From: Actinoplanes sp. KI2
Lineage (GTDB): Bacteria; Actinomycetota; Actinomycetes; Mycobacteriales; Micromonosporaceae
NCBI RefSeq assembly: GCF_025630775.1
Contig: NZ_JAOSZE010000028.1
Coordinates: 1-64,000, forward strand
Length of the DNA: 64,000 bases
Reading direction: 5' to 3'
Shown here piece after piece: positions 44,456 to 52,744 of the stretch (its first letter is position 1; each line of letters begins with the position of its first letter). The notes under the pieces were generated by a model that did not search any database, was not told where the DNA came from, and saw only the letters and a program-made list of their open reading frames with translations. Made by a program: the position numbers and the translations under genes.

Positions 44456-45427
44456 GTGACCACCTTGACCGAACACGCCGCCGAACAGCTCATCGCCGCA
44501 AACGCGTTCGCCCCTGCCCCGCCCGGCTTCGTGGGCGCCGCGGTCGACGTGCCCGCGCCGCAGGTGCGCGGCCGCCATGCGCTCCGGCACGGCTTCCTGA
44601 AGCCCGGATCACCGCGGTCGGCGATCGTGAGCGGTCCGCCCTCCCCCGGCCTCGCGGTCTGCCTGGCCCGGATGACCGACGACCTGCGCGCCGCCCGCCC
44701 GCTGATCGCCCCGCCCGGCGACCGGTTCTCCCCCGAGGCGGGCATCCGGGTCGGCCTCGAGGCGGGCCTGGAGGGCGGCGGGATTCTCGGCCTCGCCCGC
44801 CGCTGGCGACTGGCGCACCGCCTCGCCCCGGTCCTGGCCGCCGCCTTCGCGAACGCTCCGGCGGCGGGCCTGCGCAGCATCCGGCAGGCGGGCCGTAAGA
44901 ACCTGCCGGTGGTTCCGCCAGGCGATCCGCGTCAGGCGTGGCTTGCGTACGCGATGAGCACCCCCACGCCGGCCGGCGTGTCCCTTCGCGACCGTTTCCG
45001 CGCCGGCGACGCCCCCACGGCCACCGAGCTGGCCGATCACCTGGACGCCCTGCGCCCGCCGGTGGCCGCCCGCGGTCATCTGGAACTCGACGTGGCCGAC
45101 GCCCAGCCCGGCGACGGGTGGCGTCTTCCGATCGCGGTGGCCGCCGCGCTGCTCGACGATCCGCGGGCCGCCGCGCAAGCCGAGATCGCGACCGATCACC
45201 TCGCATCCGAGCCCGGCCTGTGGGAGCGAGCCGCCCGGGCCGCCCTGACCGACCCGGTGCTGGCCGCCGCGGCCCGCGACTGCTTCCTGGCCGCGTACGC
45301 GGCGCTGGCCCGCCAGGGCGCCGCCCGCTCATTGCGCGACGCCGTGGCCGATTACACCGAGCGCTACGTCCTGCGCGCCCGCACCCCGGCCGACGACATC
45401 CTCGACCACCTGACCGCACGCCCCTGA
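44456..45427 (+). CDS. EgtA-like glutamate-cysteine ligase homologue, degenerate
   Basis: A 323-residue relative of EgtA, the gamma-glutamylcysteine synthetase of ergothioneine synthesis. The C-terminal half matches well (RRWRLAHRLAPVLAAAFANA, GLRSIRQAG, DPRQAWLAYAMSTP, RGHLELDVADAQPGDGWRLP). The N-terminal third is short, and catalytic glutamates expected in the GAELEW- and ELSTPP-type segments appear replaced (GFVGAAVDV, RSAIVSGPP). True EgtA is about 420 residues. No egtB, C, D or E lies nearby. GTG at 44456 has GAGG six bases upstream. It may be inactive or have a new role. Confidence 0.7.
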   Translation: MTTLTEHAAEQLIAANAFAPAPPGFVGAAVDVPAPQVRGRHALRHGFLKPGSPRSAIVSGPPSPGLAVCLARMTDDLRAARPLIAPPGDRFSPEAGIRVGLEAGLEGGGILGLARRWRLAHRLAPVLAAAFANAPAAGLRSIRQAGRKNLPVVPPGDPRQAWLAYAMSTPTPAGVSLRDRFRAGDAPTATELADHLDALRPPVAARGHLELDVADAQPGDGWRLPIAVAAALLDDPRAAAQAEIATDHLASEPGLWERAARAALTDPVLAAAARDCFLAAYAALARQGAARSLRDAVADYTERYVLRARTPADDILDHLTARP

Positions 45428-45440
45428 GCCCCTGACCGCC

Positions 45441-45482
45441 ATTTGTTCGCGGCTATTTGTTCGCGGCTATTTGTTCGCGGCG
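45441..45482. repeat. 14-bp tandem repeat x3 at the end of the beta-glucosidase gene
   Basis: ATTTGTTCGCGGCT occurs at 45441 and 45455, and with one change at 45469. The third unit encodes the last residues and stop of the GH3 gene (minus strand), so the duplication started at the gene end. Confidence 0.85.
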
Positions 45483-47629
45483 ACCACCAGGCCGGCGAGG
45501 GTCTCGGTGGTGAACGGGCTGCCGGGGAACATGGCCATCCGGGAGAGCGGGAAACTGGCCGCCATCTGGAGCATCGCCGGGTCCAGCGTCAGCGTCGCCG
45601 CCATCCCGCCACCACCCTCGGTGGCCATCCTGGTGAAGACCTCGGTGAGCACCTCGGCGCCGCGCGGGTCGGCGAGCCACTCGCCGATCGTGGAGTCGGC
45701 GGTCAGCGGGTGGCGACCCTCGTCGCCGGGGACCGCGACCGTGGTCGTGGCGCGGATGTCGCGCGAGGAAGCGCCGACCTCGATCGTGTAGGTGCCGTCC
45801 TCGACCACCCAGCGCTGGAGCACCACATCCCAGTAGGCCAGATCCGATCGGTCGGCGTGCAGCAGCACCTCGGCGGTCTCGCCCGCGCGGATCTCGACGC
45901 CGGCGAACGCCTTCAGCTCCCGCGGGGCGCGCCGCACCCGGGAGGAGGGCAGGCTCACGTACGCCTGAACCACCTCGCGGCCGTCCCGCGAGCCGGTGTT
46001 GGTCACGCGGAGGCGGATGTCGACGCCGGCCTCGCTCGCGGTGGCGGTCGCCTCCGCGTACGAGAAGGTGGTGTAGGAGAGACCGAAACCGAAGGGGTAC
46101 GCGACCTCCTGTTTGCGGGCGTCGAAGCCGCGGTAGCCGACGTGGATGCCCTCGCCGTAGCGGACGTGCCCGGCCTCGCCCGGGCAGTCCAGATAGGACG
46201 GATGGTCCTCGAGCCGCAGCGGGATCGTCTCGGTCAGCCGGCCGGAGGGGTTGACCCGGCCGTAGAGAACGTCCGCGGTGGCGCTGCCGCCGGCCTGGCC
46301 GAGCAGCCAGCCTTCCAGCAGCGCGGCCACGTCGCGGTCCCAGGGCGTGGTGAGCACGACCGCGCCGTTGGAGAGGACCACGACCGTACGCGGGTTGGCC
46401 GCCGCGACCGCAGCGATCAGCCTCAGCTGGTCGGCGGGCAGGTCGAGGGACGCCCGGTCCGAGCCCTCGGTCTCCTGCTCGGTGCCGGCGAAGACGACCG
46501 CCACGTCGCTGGTGCGGGCCAGCTCGACCGCCTCGGCCGGGTCGGCGGTGAACCGGACCTTGCCCGGGGCCGACTCCTCGATCGCGGTGAGCGCGTCGTC
46601 GAGGCGGGTCGGGGTCATCTGCGAGCTGCCACCGCCCTGGTAGCGCGGGGTGCGAGCGAGCTCGCCGACGACCGCGACGGTCTGGTCGGGACCGAGCGGG
46701 AGCAGATCGCCCTCGTTCTTCAGCAGGACGATGCCCCGGGCGGCGATCTCCCGGGCCAGGGCATGATGCCGGTCGGCGTCGTAGCCGCCGGTCCTCCCGG
46801 CCGCGGTCGTCCGGTCCACCAGCGCGCGAACCCGATCGGCGGCCTGCGCCAGCGTCGAGGCCGGTAGGCGGCCATCGCCGACCGCTTCGATCAGGGCCTG
46901 GTCACCGGTCGGGTCCGGCCCCGGCATGGTCAGATCGAGTCCGGCCCGGACCGCCTCGACCCGGTCGACGACGGCGCCCCAGTCGGAGACGACCAGGCCC
47001 TCGAAGCCCCACTCGTCCCGCAGTACGTCGGTCAGCAGCCAGCGGTTCTGGCTGGCGTAAACCCCATTGATCCGGTTGTACGAGCACATGACCGTCCAGG
47101 GCTGAGCGGTCGTGACCACTCGCTGGAAGGCGCGCAGGTACAGCTCGCGCAGCGATCGCTCGTCGACGTCCGCGCTGATCCGCATCCGATCGGTCTCCTG
47201 CGAGTTGACCGCGAAGTGCTTGAGCGACGCGCCCACCCCGCCGCTCTGCAGACCCTGCACCCAGCCGGCCGCCAGCACGCCGGCGACCAGCGGGTCCTCG
47301 CTGAAGTACTCGAAGTTCCGCCCGCCGAGCGGCGTCCGCTTGAGGTTGATGCCGGGGCCGAGCAGCACCTGGACGCCCATCGCCCGGCACTCCTCGGCGA
47401 GCGCCTCGCCCATCCGGCGCAGCAGGCCGGGATCCCAGGTCGAGCCGGACGCCACGGCCGGTGGGAAGCACGTGGCCGGCTGGCCGGCCAGCAGGTCCTC
47501 GGCGTCCGGCACCTGCAGCCGTACGCCGTGCGGCCCGTCGGTCAGCGTGATCGCCGGGACGCCGCCGGCGGCCGTGCTCGACCAGAAGTCGCTGCCACTC
47601 GTGATGACGGCCTGATCGTTCAGTTCCAT
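45467..47629 (-). CDS. GH3-family beta-glucosidase
   Basis: A 720-residue, apparently cytoplasmic glycoside hydrolase with no signal peptide. Order: (beta/alpha)8 domain with nucleophile Asp in GLVVSDWGAV and the substrate motif GVGASLKHFAVNSQETDR; alpha/beta sandwich domain (IVLLKNEGDLLPL); fibronectin-III-like domain (VTNTGSRDGREVVQAYVS); and a Met-rich C-terminal extension of about 90 residues. It should split imported beta-glucosides such as cellobiose. ATG at 47629 follows GGAAGG. It fits with the secreted xylan enzymes and the sugar transporter elsewhere in the window. Confidence 0.92.
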   Translation of the reverse strand: MELNDQAVITSGSDFWSSTAAGGVPAITLTDGPHGVRLQVPDAEDLLAGQPATCFPPAVASGSTWDPGLLRRMGEALAEECRAMGVQVLLGPGINLKRTPLGGRNFEYFSEDPLVAGVLAAGWVQGLQSGGVGASLKHFAVNSQETDRMRISADVDERSLRELYLRAFQRVVTTAQPWTVMCSYNRINGVYASQNRWLLTDVLRDEWGFEGLVVSDWGAVVDRVEAVRAGLDLTMPGPDPTGDQALIEAVGDGRLPASTLAQAADRVRALVDRTTAAGRTGGYDADRHHALAREIAARGIVLLKNEGDLLPLGPDQTVAVVGELARTPRYQGGGSSQMTPTRLDDALTAIEESAPGKVRFTADPAEAVELARTSDVAVVFAGTEQETEGSDRASLDLPADQLRLIAAVAAANPRTVVVLSNGAVVLTTPWDRDVAALLEGWLLGQAGGSATADVLYGRVNPSGRLTETIPLRLEDHPSYLDCPGEAGHVRYGEGIHVGYRGFDARKQEVAYPFGFGLSYTTFSYAEATATASEAGVDIRLRVTNTGSRDGREVVQAYVSLPSSRVRRAPRELKAFAGVEIRAGETAEVLLHADRSDLAYWDVVLQRWVVEDGTYTIEVGASSRDIRATTTVAVPGDEGRHPLTADSTIGEWLADPRGAEVLTEVFTRMATEGGGGMAATLTLDPAMLQMAASFPLSRMAMFPGSPFTTETLAGLVVAANK

Positions 47630-47853
47630 GTCTGCCTTCCCTTCAGCGGACGGATGTGACAGCGACGGGCGCGCCGGGCGTCGGTACGAGGACAGTGACC
47701 GTCGCGAATGTACCGCGCATCGGAGGAAACTCGACCGGGCACGATCGCGGCCCGCCAGATGGCGGGGAGATTCCGCCGGTTGGCGCTCGGCCCCGGTCGA
47801 CGCCCGGTTCATGCTGGTGTCCGCGGTCATATCGCATTCACCTGGAGGCCCTT

Positions 47854-48828
47854 GTGACGACCACCCTGCCCCCGCCGCCGTTCGACCCCGAACTCGGCGC
47901 GGCGCTCACCGCCCTCGCCGACCTCATCACGCCGTCGCTCGACAGCGAACGGCTCGCCGCCGTGCGCTCCGGCTCGGTGCTGGCCGTGCCGACCGAGGAC
48001 GAGCTGCGCCGCGGCGGAGCGTTCCAGATCGAGGAGCGGATCGTGCCCGGCCTCGGCGACGACCCGGACATCACCCTGCTGATCTGCACCCCGACCGCGC
48101 CGACCGGCACGCTCGGCTGCGTCTATCACACCCACGGCGGCGGCATGGTGCTCGGCGACCGCCGGGTCGGCGTGCTGGAGATGCTCGACTGGGCGGAACA
48201 GTTCAACCTGGTCGTCGTCTCGGTCGAGTACCGCCTCGCGCCGGAGACGCCGCACCCCGGCCCGATCGACGACTGCTACGCCGGTCTGCTCTGGACCGCC
48301 GAGCACGCCGACGAGCTCGGTTTCGATCGGTCCCGACTGATCGTGGCCGGTGGCAGCGCGGGCGGCGGCCTGGCCGCGGCGCTCGCCCTGCGCGCTCGCG
48401 ATCAGCACGGACCGGAACTGCTCGGTCAGATGCTGATCTATCCGATGCTCGACGATCGCAACGAGACCCCGTCCGCCCAGCAGATGGCCGGTCTGGGCGT
48501 TTGGGATCGCGAGGCAAACGCGTTCGGCTGGACCGCGCTGCTCGGCGACGCCCGCGGCGGCCCCGACGTCTCGCCCTACGCCGCCCCGGCGCGGGCGGCC
48601 GACCTCTCCGGCCTGCCGCCGGCCTTCATCGACGTCGGCTCGGCGGAGACGTTCCGCGACGAGGACGTGGCCTACGCGAGCCGGATCTGGCAGGCCGGCG
48701 GCCGCGCGGAGCTGCACGTCTGGCCGGGCGGTTTCCACGGCTTCGACAGCCTGGCACCGACCGCGCAGCTGAGCCATGACGCCCGCGACGCCCGGGTACG
48801 CTGGCTCAACCGCCTGTTCAACGGCTGA
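47854..48828 (+). CDS. HSL-family alpha/beta hydrolase (esterase)
   Basis: A 324-residue hormone-sensitive-lipase-type esterase: oxyanion motif HTHGGGMV, nucleophile Ser in GGSAGGG, Asp in the SPYAAPARAADLSGLPPAF region and His in GGFHGFD. No signal peptide; cytoplasmic. Acts on short-chain esters; natural substrate unknown. GTG at 47854 has GGAGG four bases upstream. Divergent from the beta-glucosidase gene; the PucR-type gene follows in 14 bp. Confidence 0.9.
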   Translation: MTTTLPPPPFDPELGAALTALADLITPSLDSERLAAVRSGSVLAVPTEDELRRGGAFQIEERIVPGLGDDPDITLLICTPTAPTGTLGCVYHTHGGGMVLGDRRVGVLEMLDWAEQFNLVVVSVEYRLAPETPHPGPIDDCYAGLLWTAEHADELGFDRSRLIVAGGSAGGGLAAALALRARDQHGPELLGQMLIYPMLDDRNETPSAQQMAGLGVWDREANAFGWTALLGDARGGPDVSPYAAPARAADLSGLPPAFIDVGSAETFRDEDVAYASRIWQAGGRAELHVWPGGFHGFDSLAPTAQLSHDARDARVRWLNRLFNG

Positions 48829-48842
48829 TCTCCGGGGGCGAC

Positions 48843-49886
48843 GTGAAGGATCTCGCGGTGCGGCTGGCGGCCCTCGACGCGGACGCCGGGGCCGCGCTGC
48901 GAGTGATCGCCTATTTCGACGGCCTCGCCGAGAACAGGGCCGGCCTGCAAGCGATCGTCCGTGGGGCGGCCGTGCTCGCCGGCTGCCCCGCACGCCTCGA
49001 CGACCGATCGCGCCGCGTCCACGTGCGCGTCGATCCGGCGGGACGCGCGGCGCCCGACCCGTCGGCGGTGGACGAGCGCTGGATGCGTACGCCCGTGGTT
49101 CCGGACGCCTCGGCCATCCTCTGGCTGGAGCGGATCGGCGAGGCCGGCCCGGTCGAGGCCATGATTCTGGAGCGAGCCGCGGGCGCGGCACGCGCGGTTC
49201 TCGACCGCACGCGCGGCCGGGCGCCCTCCGCAGACCCGGCGCTGGTCGAGCTGATCGTCGATGCGTCGGCTCCGCCAGAGGTACGCCGCCAGGCGGCCGC
49301 CTCGATGCGGTTGAGCGAGTCCGGTCGATTCCGAGCCGCGGCCCTGCCGTCGGGCCCGCGGGTGGTCCCCGCCGGGGCCACGTCCGCGATCGCCGGCCGC
49401 ACCGGGATCGGTCCCGCGGAGGCGCCACCGGAGCTGCCGTCGCCCGCTGCCGGGTCCCGGGCCGGGATCGGTCCGGCGGTCGCGCCGGGTGACCTGCCCG
49501 CGTCGTACGCCGCGGCCCGGATCGCTCTGCGGTTCGCCGCGGATGGCACGGCCGAGGACCCGGGGCCGACGGTCGTGCGTCACGAGGATCTGGGCGGGCT
49601 GGCGCTGCTGGCCGATCTGCCCGACACGGCCGAGGTGCCCGACCTGCGCGCGCTCGACCACGCCACGGCGGCGGGCCCGTGGGTGCTGTCCACCCTGCAC
49701 GCGCTCGCCGAGGCGGGCAGCCTGCGCGCGGCGGCGACCGCGTCGCGCCTGCACCACTCCACCTTCCAGGACCGCATCACCCGGGCCGAACACCTGCTCG
49801 GCTGGACGATCCGCGACCCGCACGGCCGCCTCCGATTGCAGTTGGCCCTGGCCCTGCGGCGACTACGCCGCCACCCGCCCACCTGA
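48843..49886 (+). CDS. PucR-type transcriptional regulator
   Basis: A 347-residue regulator. The C-terminal 60 residues are the PucR helix-turn-helix (HTH_30: LHALAEAGSLRAAATASRLH, STFQDRITRAEHLLGW). The middle is a degenerate GGDEF-like CdaR/PucR domain (ARIALRFAADGTAEDPG, LGGLALLADLP). The N-terminus is Ala/Arg-rich without a clear sensor. A Pro/Ala insert with repeated GIGPA blocks lies near 185-215. Members control purine, sugar acid or amine catabolism. Adjacent to the esterase and possibly its regulator. Confidence 0.8.
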   Translation: MKDLAVRLAALDADAGAALRVIAYFDGLAENRAGLQAIVRGAAVLAGCPARLDDRSRRVHVRVDPAGRAAPDPSAVDERWMRTPVVPDASAILWLERIGEAGPVEAMILERAAGAARAVLDRTRGRAPSADPALVELIVDASAPPEVRRQAAASMRLSESGRFRAAALPSGPRVVPAGATSAIAGRTGIGPAEAPPELPSPAAGSRAGIGPAVAPGDLPASYAAARIALRFAADGTAEDPGPTVVRHEDLGGLALLADLPDTAEVPDLRALDHATAAGPWVLSTLHALAEAGSLRAAATASRLHHSTFQDRITRAEHLLGWTIRDPHGRLRLQLALALRRLRRHPPT

Positions 49887-50049
49887 GCCGGCAGCGCCCG
49901 GCCCCAACGAGCGCCCCAACGAGCGCCGCAGCGCGGTCGGCAGCGCGCGGCCGGCGACGGCAGGTCGGCGGGTCAGCGAGGCGGCGAACCAGTGGCGCAG
50001 CAGAGCGGCCGATCAGCGAGACAGCGGCGGGCCGGCGGCATGGCCAGCC

Positions 50050-50301
50050 GGCGGCACAGGTCGTGAAGGCGGCACAGGTCGTGACGGCGGCGCGGGTCAT
50101 GACGGCGGCACAGGTCGTGACGGCGGCGCGGGTCAGGACGGCGGCACAGGTCGTGACGGCGGCGCGGGTCATGACGGCGGCACAGGTCGTGACGGCGGCG
50201 CGGGTCAGGACGGCGGCGCGGGTCATGACGGCGGCGCGGGTCAGGACGGCGGCGCGGGTCATGACGGCGGCGCGGGTCATGACGGCGGCGCGGGTCGGCG
50301 G
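50050..50301. repeat. 18-bp minisatellite, 14 units
   Basis: Fourteen head-to-tail units of GGCGGC(A/G)C(A/G)GGTC(G/A)(T/G)GA(C/A) lie in the otherwise gene-free 49887-50337 gap between the PucR gene and the SDR gene. Two main variants alternate. The period is a multiple of three, so several frames stay open on both strands, but no ribosome site or start supports a protein. There are no spacers, so it is not CRISPR. Confidence 0.9.
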
Positions 50302-50337
50302 GCGCAGGTCGTGACGGCGGCGCGGTGGGGCGGCGGG

Positions 50338-51135
50338 TCAGCGGCGCAGGTCGTGGCGGCGGTGGGTGGCCTTTTCGACCAGGGTGGCGGGGAGGGCGCG
50401 CTGGAGAGCGAACACGATCGGGGCGTTGCTGCCCACGGCGTACATCTGCTTGGGTCTTTTCGCTTCGATCGCGCCGACGATCACCTCGGCCACGCGGTCG
50501 GCGGAGACGCCGGAGCGCTCGTTCCGGTCGAGGGCGGCCAGCATCGTCTCGAAGTCGCTGCGGTACGGCGAATCGGCGGCGATGTGCTTGGTGCGGCGCT
50601 GGCTGATGCCGGTGTTGATCGAACCGGGTTCGACCGTGGTCGACCAGACGCCGAACGGGGAGAGCTCGTGGCGGGCCGCGTTGCTGAAGCCCTTGAGCGC
50701 GGCCTTCGCGGCGACGTAGGACGACCGGTACGACAGCGGGAACGAGGCGAGCATCGATCCGACCATGACGATCCGGCCGTACCGGCGCGAACGCATCCCG
50801 GGGATGGCGAGTTGGGCGAGGCGGACCGGGCCGAAGACGTTGACCTGGAACAGCCGGCGAAGGTCGTCCGGGGGCAGCTCCTCGAACGGTCCGGAATGGC
50901 TCTCGCCGGCGTTGTTGACCAGCACGTCCACGTCGGTCAGCCGATCGGCGAGCGCCTCGATCGATCGCTCGTCGGCGAGGTCGAGCGCCAGGTGTTCCAC
51001 GCCGTCGAGCGGATCGGTCAGCTTCGACGGCGTACGGCAGGTGCCCAGCACCCGGTAGCCGCGGGTGACGAGCGCGGCCGCGGTGGACCGCCCGATTCCC
51101 GACGAGACTCCGGTGACCAACGCGGTCCGATTCAT
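50338..51135 (-). CDS. SDR-family oxidoreductase
   Basis: A 265-residue classical short-chain dehydrogenase: cofactor motif TGVSSGIGRSTA, NNAGESHSG, catalytic Ser in VGSMLAS, Tyr-x3-Lys in SSYVAAKAAL, and PGSINTGI after it. NAD(P)-dependent; substrate unknown. ATG at 51135. Its 3' end runs into the 18-bp minisatellite region, and the last codons (HRRHDLRR) derive from related sequence. Confidence 0.9.
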   Translation of the reverse strand: MNRTALVTGVSSGIGRSTAAALVTRGYRVLGTCRTPSKLTDPLDGVEHLALDLADERSIEALADRLTDVDVLVNNAGESHSGPFEELPPDDLRRLFQVNVFGPVRLAQLAIPGMRSRRYGRIVMVGSMLASFPLSYRSSYVAAKAALKGFSNAARHELSPFGVWSTTVEPGSINTGISQRRTKHIAADSPYRSDFETMLAALDRNERSGVSADRVAEVIVGAIEAKRPKQMYAVGSNAPIVFALQRALPATLVEKATHRRHDLRR

Positions 51136-51304
51136 CGATGCACCATAGCGGGTCGGCTACCTGCGTGGACTTGACATCTCGATGCTCTTGACATCAGGAC
51201 GTGATTGACTACATCTAAGGCATATGCACGCAACGTGGCGTCGCCACCCCGTCATCGGACGGCCCGCCCGGCGGCTTCCGCGGATCGGCAGATGGGGAGC
51301 AACG

Positions 51305-51742
51305 ATGCGAATCAGCGACATTCTCCGCGTCAAGGGCAACAAGGTTGTTACCGTCACACCCGGATCGGACGTGACCCAACTACTGGCGCTCCTCGCCGAG
51401 CACCGGATCGGTGCGGTGATCGTGTCGGCGGACGGGGCGCGGGTCGATGGGATCGTCAGCGAGCGGGACGTGGTGCGGGCGCTCGCCCTGCGCGGCGCGG
51501 CGGTCCTGACCGAACCGGTCAGCGCGATCCACACCGTCCAGGTTCGGTCGGTCTCGCCCGAGGCCGCCGTCGAGGACGTCGAGCGGCTGATGACCGAGCA
51601 CCGGTTCCGGCACGTCCCGGTGCTCGAGGACGGTGTCCTGCGCGGGGTGGTCAGCATCGGCGACGTGGTGAAGAACCGGATCGACGAGTTGGAGACCGAG
51701 CGCAGCAGCCTCGAGGGCTACATCACCGGCGAGCGAATCTGA
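51305..51742 (+). CDS. Two-CBS-domain protein
   Basis: A 145-residue protein consisting only of two CBS domains (MRISDILRVKGNKVVTVTP to ALRGAAVL, and VSAIHTVQVRSVSPEAAVED to VVKNRIDELE). Such Bateman modules bind adenosyl nucleotides (AMP, ATP, SAM, NADH). ATG at 51305 is chosen because GGGGAG lies five bases upstream. No catalytic domain; it probably acts as a ligand-dependent partner. Convergent with the DUF1684 gene. Confidence 0.9.
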   Translation: MRISDILRVKGNKVVTVTPGSDVTQLLALLAEHRIGAVIVSADGARVDGIVSERDVVRALALRGAAVLTEPVSAIHTVQVRSVSPEAAVEDVERLMTEHRFRHVPVLEDGVLRGVVSIGDVVKNRIDELETERSSLEGYITGERI

Positions 51743-51776
51743 CCGATCCGCGCGCGTCTCCGGGCAGGCGCGGTCC

Positions 51777-52565
51777 TCAGTGCGCGCTCGTCGGCGGGGT
51801 CTTCTCGCCGGCCGTGATCGCGACCGGTAGCCGGTTCTCCGGGGGCGCGAGCGCGCACGTCGCGAACGGCGTGTACGCGCAGGGCAGGTTCGTGGCGCGA
51901 TTGAAGTCGATCGTCAGCGTCCCGTCGGCGGCCGGCGCCGGCAGGTGGAGCCGGCGGCTGGCCGGATAGGTGGTCACGCCCGAGGTGGCGTCGGTGAACA
52001 GCGTGGTCAGGCTGCCCGGCGCCGCACCGGGGAAGACCGTCAGGCTCAGCGCCGCGTCATCGATCGAGAACTCCACCCGGCCCACGGCGAGGTCCGGTTC
52101 GAGCAGACCGTCGACGACCGTGGTGAGCGAGACGGATCGCGCCGCGGCGAGCGGGACGAAGCGCGCCGGGATCAGCCATTGTTCCGAAGGCGGGAACGTC
52201 GGCGTCCCCTCGTACGCAAGCCGAAGCTGATTTTCCGGATGGCGCGGGCGGACGATGATGCCCTCGCCGCGCCTGGCTATCTCGACGATCGCGTCGCCGA
52301 AGGCGGCGGTGATGCCGTCCTCGTCGACCTTGCCGAGATCGTGCGCGCCTACTCCCAGGGGCCGGTCGCCCAGGGTCAGGTCCTCGCCGTCGCGCAAGGT
52401 CACCGTCACGCCGCCCGGCGATGACGACCACTCCCCCGGCACGTCCTCGAAGCGCTGCGGCGACCCGGACAGCCAGTGCAGACCGGTCACCGCGAGGAAG
52501 CCGTGCGGCGCGGACCGGCGGCGCTCGTGTTCGGCGTGCCACTCGGCCCAAACGTCGGAGTACAT
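51777..52565 (-). CDS. DUF1684-domain protein
   Basis: A 262-residue protein of the DUF1684 family: HGFLAVTGLHWLSG at the start, then FPPSEQWLIPARFVP and the conserved FNRATNLPCAYTPFATCALAP near the end. Function of the family is unknown; the conserved RATNPPC-type motif with Asp/Asn suggests an enzyme. No signal peptide. ATG at 52565. It is divergent from the SAM-IV-controlled gene, and the two promoters share about 30 bp. Confidence 0.85.
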   Translation of the reverse strand: MYSDVWAEWHAEHERRRSAPHGFLAVTGLHWLSGSPQRFEDVPGEWSSSPGGVTVTLRDGEDLTLGDRPLGVGAHDLGKVDEDGITAAFGDAIVEIARRGEGIIVRPRHPENQLRLAYEGTPTFPPSEQWLIPARFVPLAAARSVSLTTVVDGLLEPDLAVGRVEFSIDDAALSLTVFPGAAPGSLTTLFTDATSGVTTYPASRRLHLPAPAADGTLTIDFNRATNLPCAYTPFATCALAPPENRLPVAITAGEKTPPTSAH

Positions 52566-52582
52566 GCGCTCACCATATTTGC

Positions 52583-52588
52583 TAACGT
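52583..52588 (+). promoter_or_regulatory. Probable -10 element (TAACGT) for the SAM-IV transcript
   Basis: TAACGT fits the actinobacterial TAnnnT pattern and would start transcription at about 52595, exactly where the riboswitch begins. No good -35 is visible. Confidence 0.45.
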
Positions 52589-52595
52589 GTCGGCA

Positions 52596-52712
52596 GGTCA
52601 TGAGTGTCAGCGCACAGCCCCGGCTTGCTGACCGGCAACCCTTCCGTTCGCGATGGGGTGCCCCGGGTGAGGACCGGGCCGGCGTCGATCGACGCGGGCA
52701 AGCGCGGACCCG
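52596..52712 (+). promoter_or_regulatory. SAM-IV riboswitch
   Basis: The leader matches the SAM-IV class closely: GGTCATGAGTG at the 5' end, GCCCCGGCTTGCTGACCGGC, then CAACCC, GGGGTGCCCCGGGTGA and the closing GGACC. P1 pairs GGTC (52596) with GACC (52672). The 3' part has the extra hairpin GCGTC-GATC-GACGC and the pseudoknot strand GGCAAGCGCGGAC. SAM binding should lower expression of the downstream gene. The class is known from actinobacteria before sulfur-metabolism genes. Confidence 0.92.
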
Positions 52713-52721
52713 CCCGGGTCC
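52706..52721 (+). promoter_or_regulatory. Expression-platform hairpin of the SAM-IV riboswitch
   Basis: GGACCC-GCCC-GGGTCC is a perfect 6-bp hairpin that overlaps the last aptamer strand, so the two structures exclude each other. It lies 24 bases before the ATG and its GGAGG. Without a U-tract it is likelier to affect ribosome access than to terminate. Confidence 0.5.
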
Positions 52722-52744
52722 TCGACCCACGCGGAGGCGTGACC

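Noticed and set aside
50050..50301. CRISPR array
   Set aside because: The units are directly adjacent with no unique spacers and no cas genes are present; it is a minisatellite.
49777..50330. Collagen-like or Gly-Asp-rich repeat protein from the 18-bp array
   Set aside because: Open frames result only from a period divisible by three; there is no start with a ribosome site and no signal peptide.
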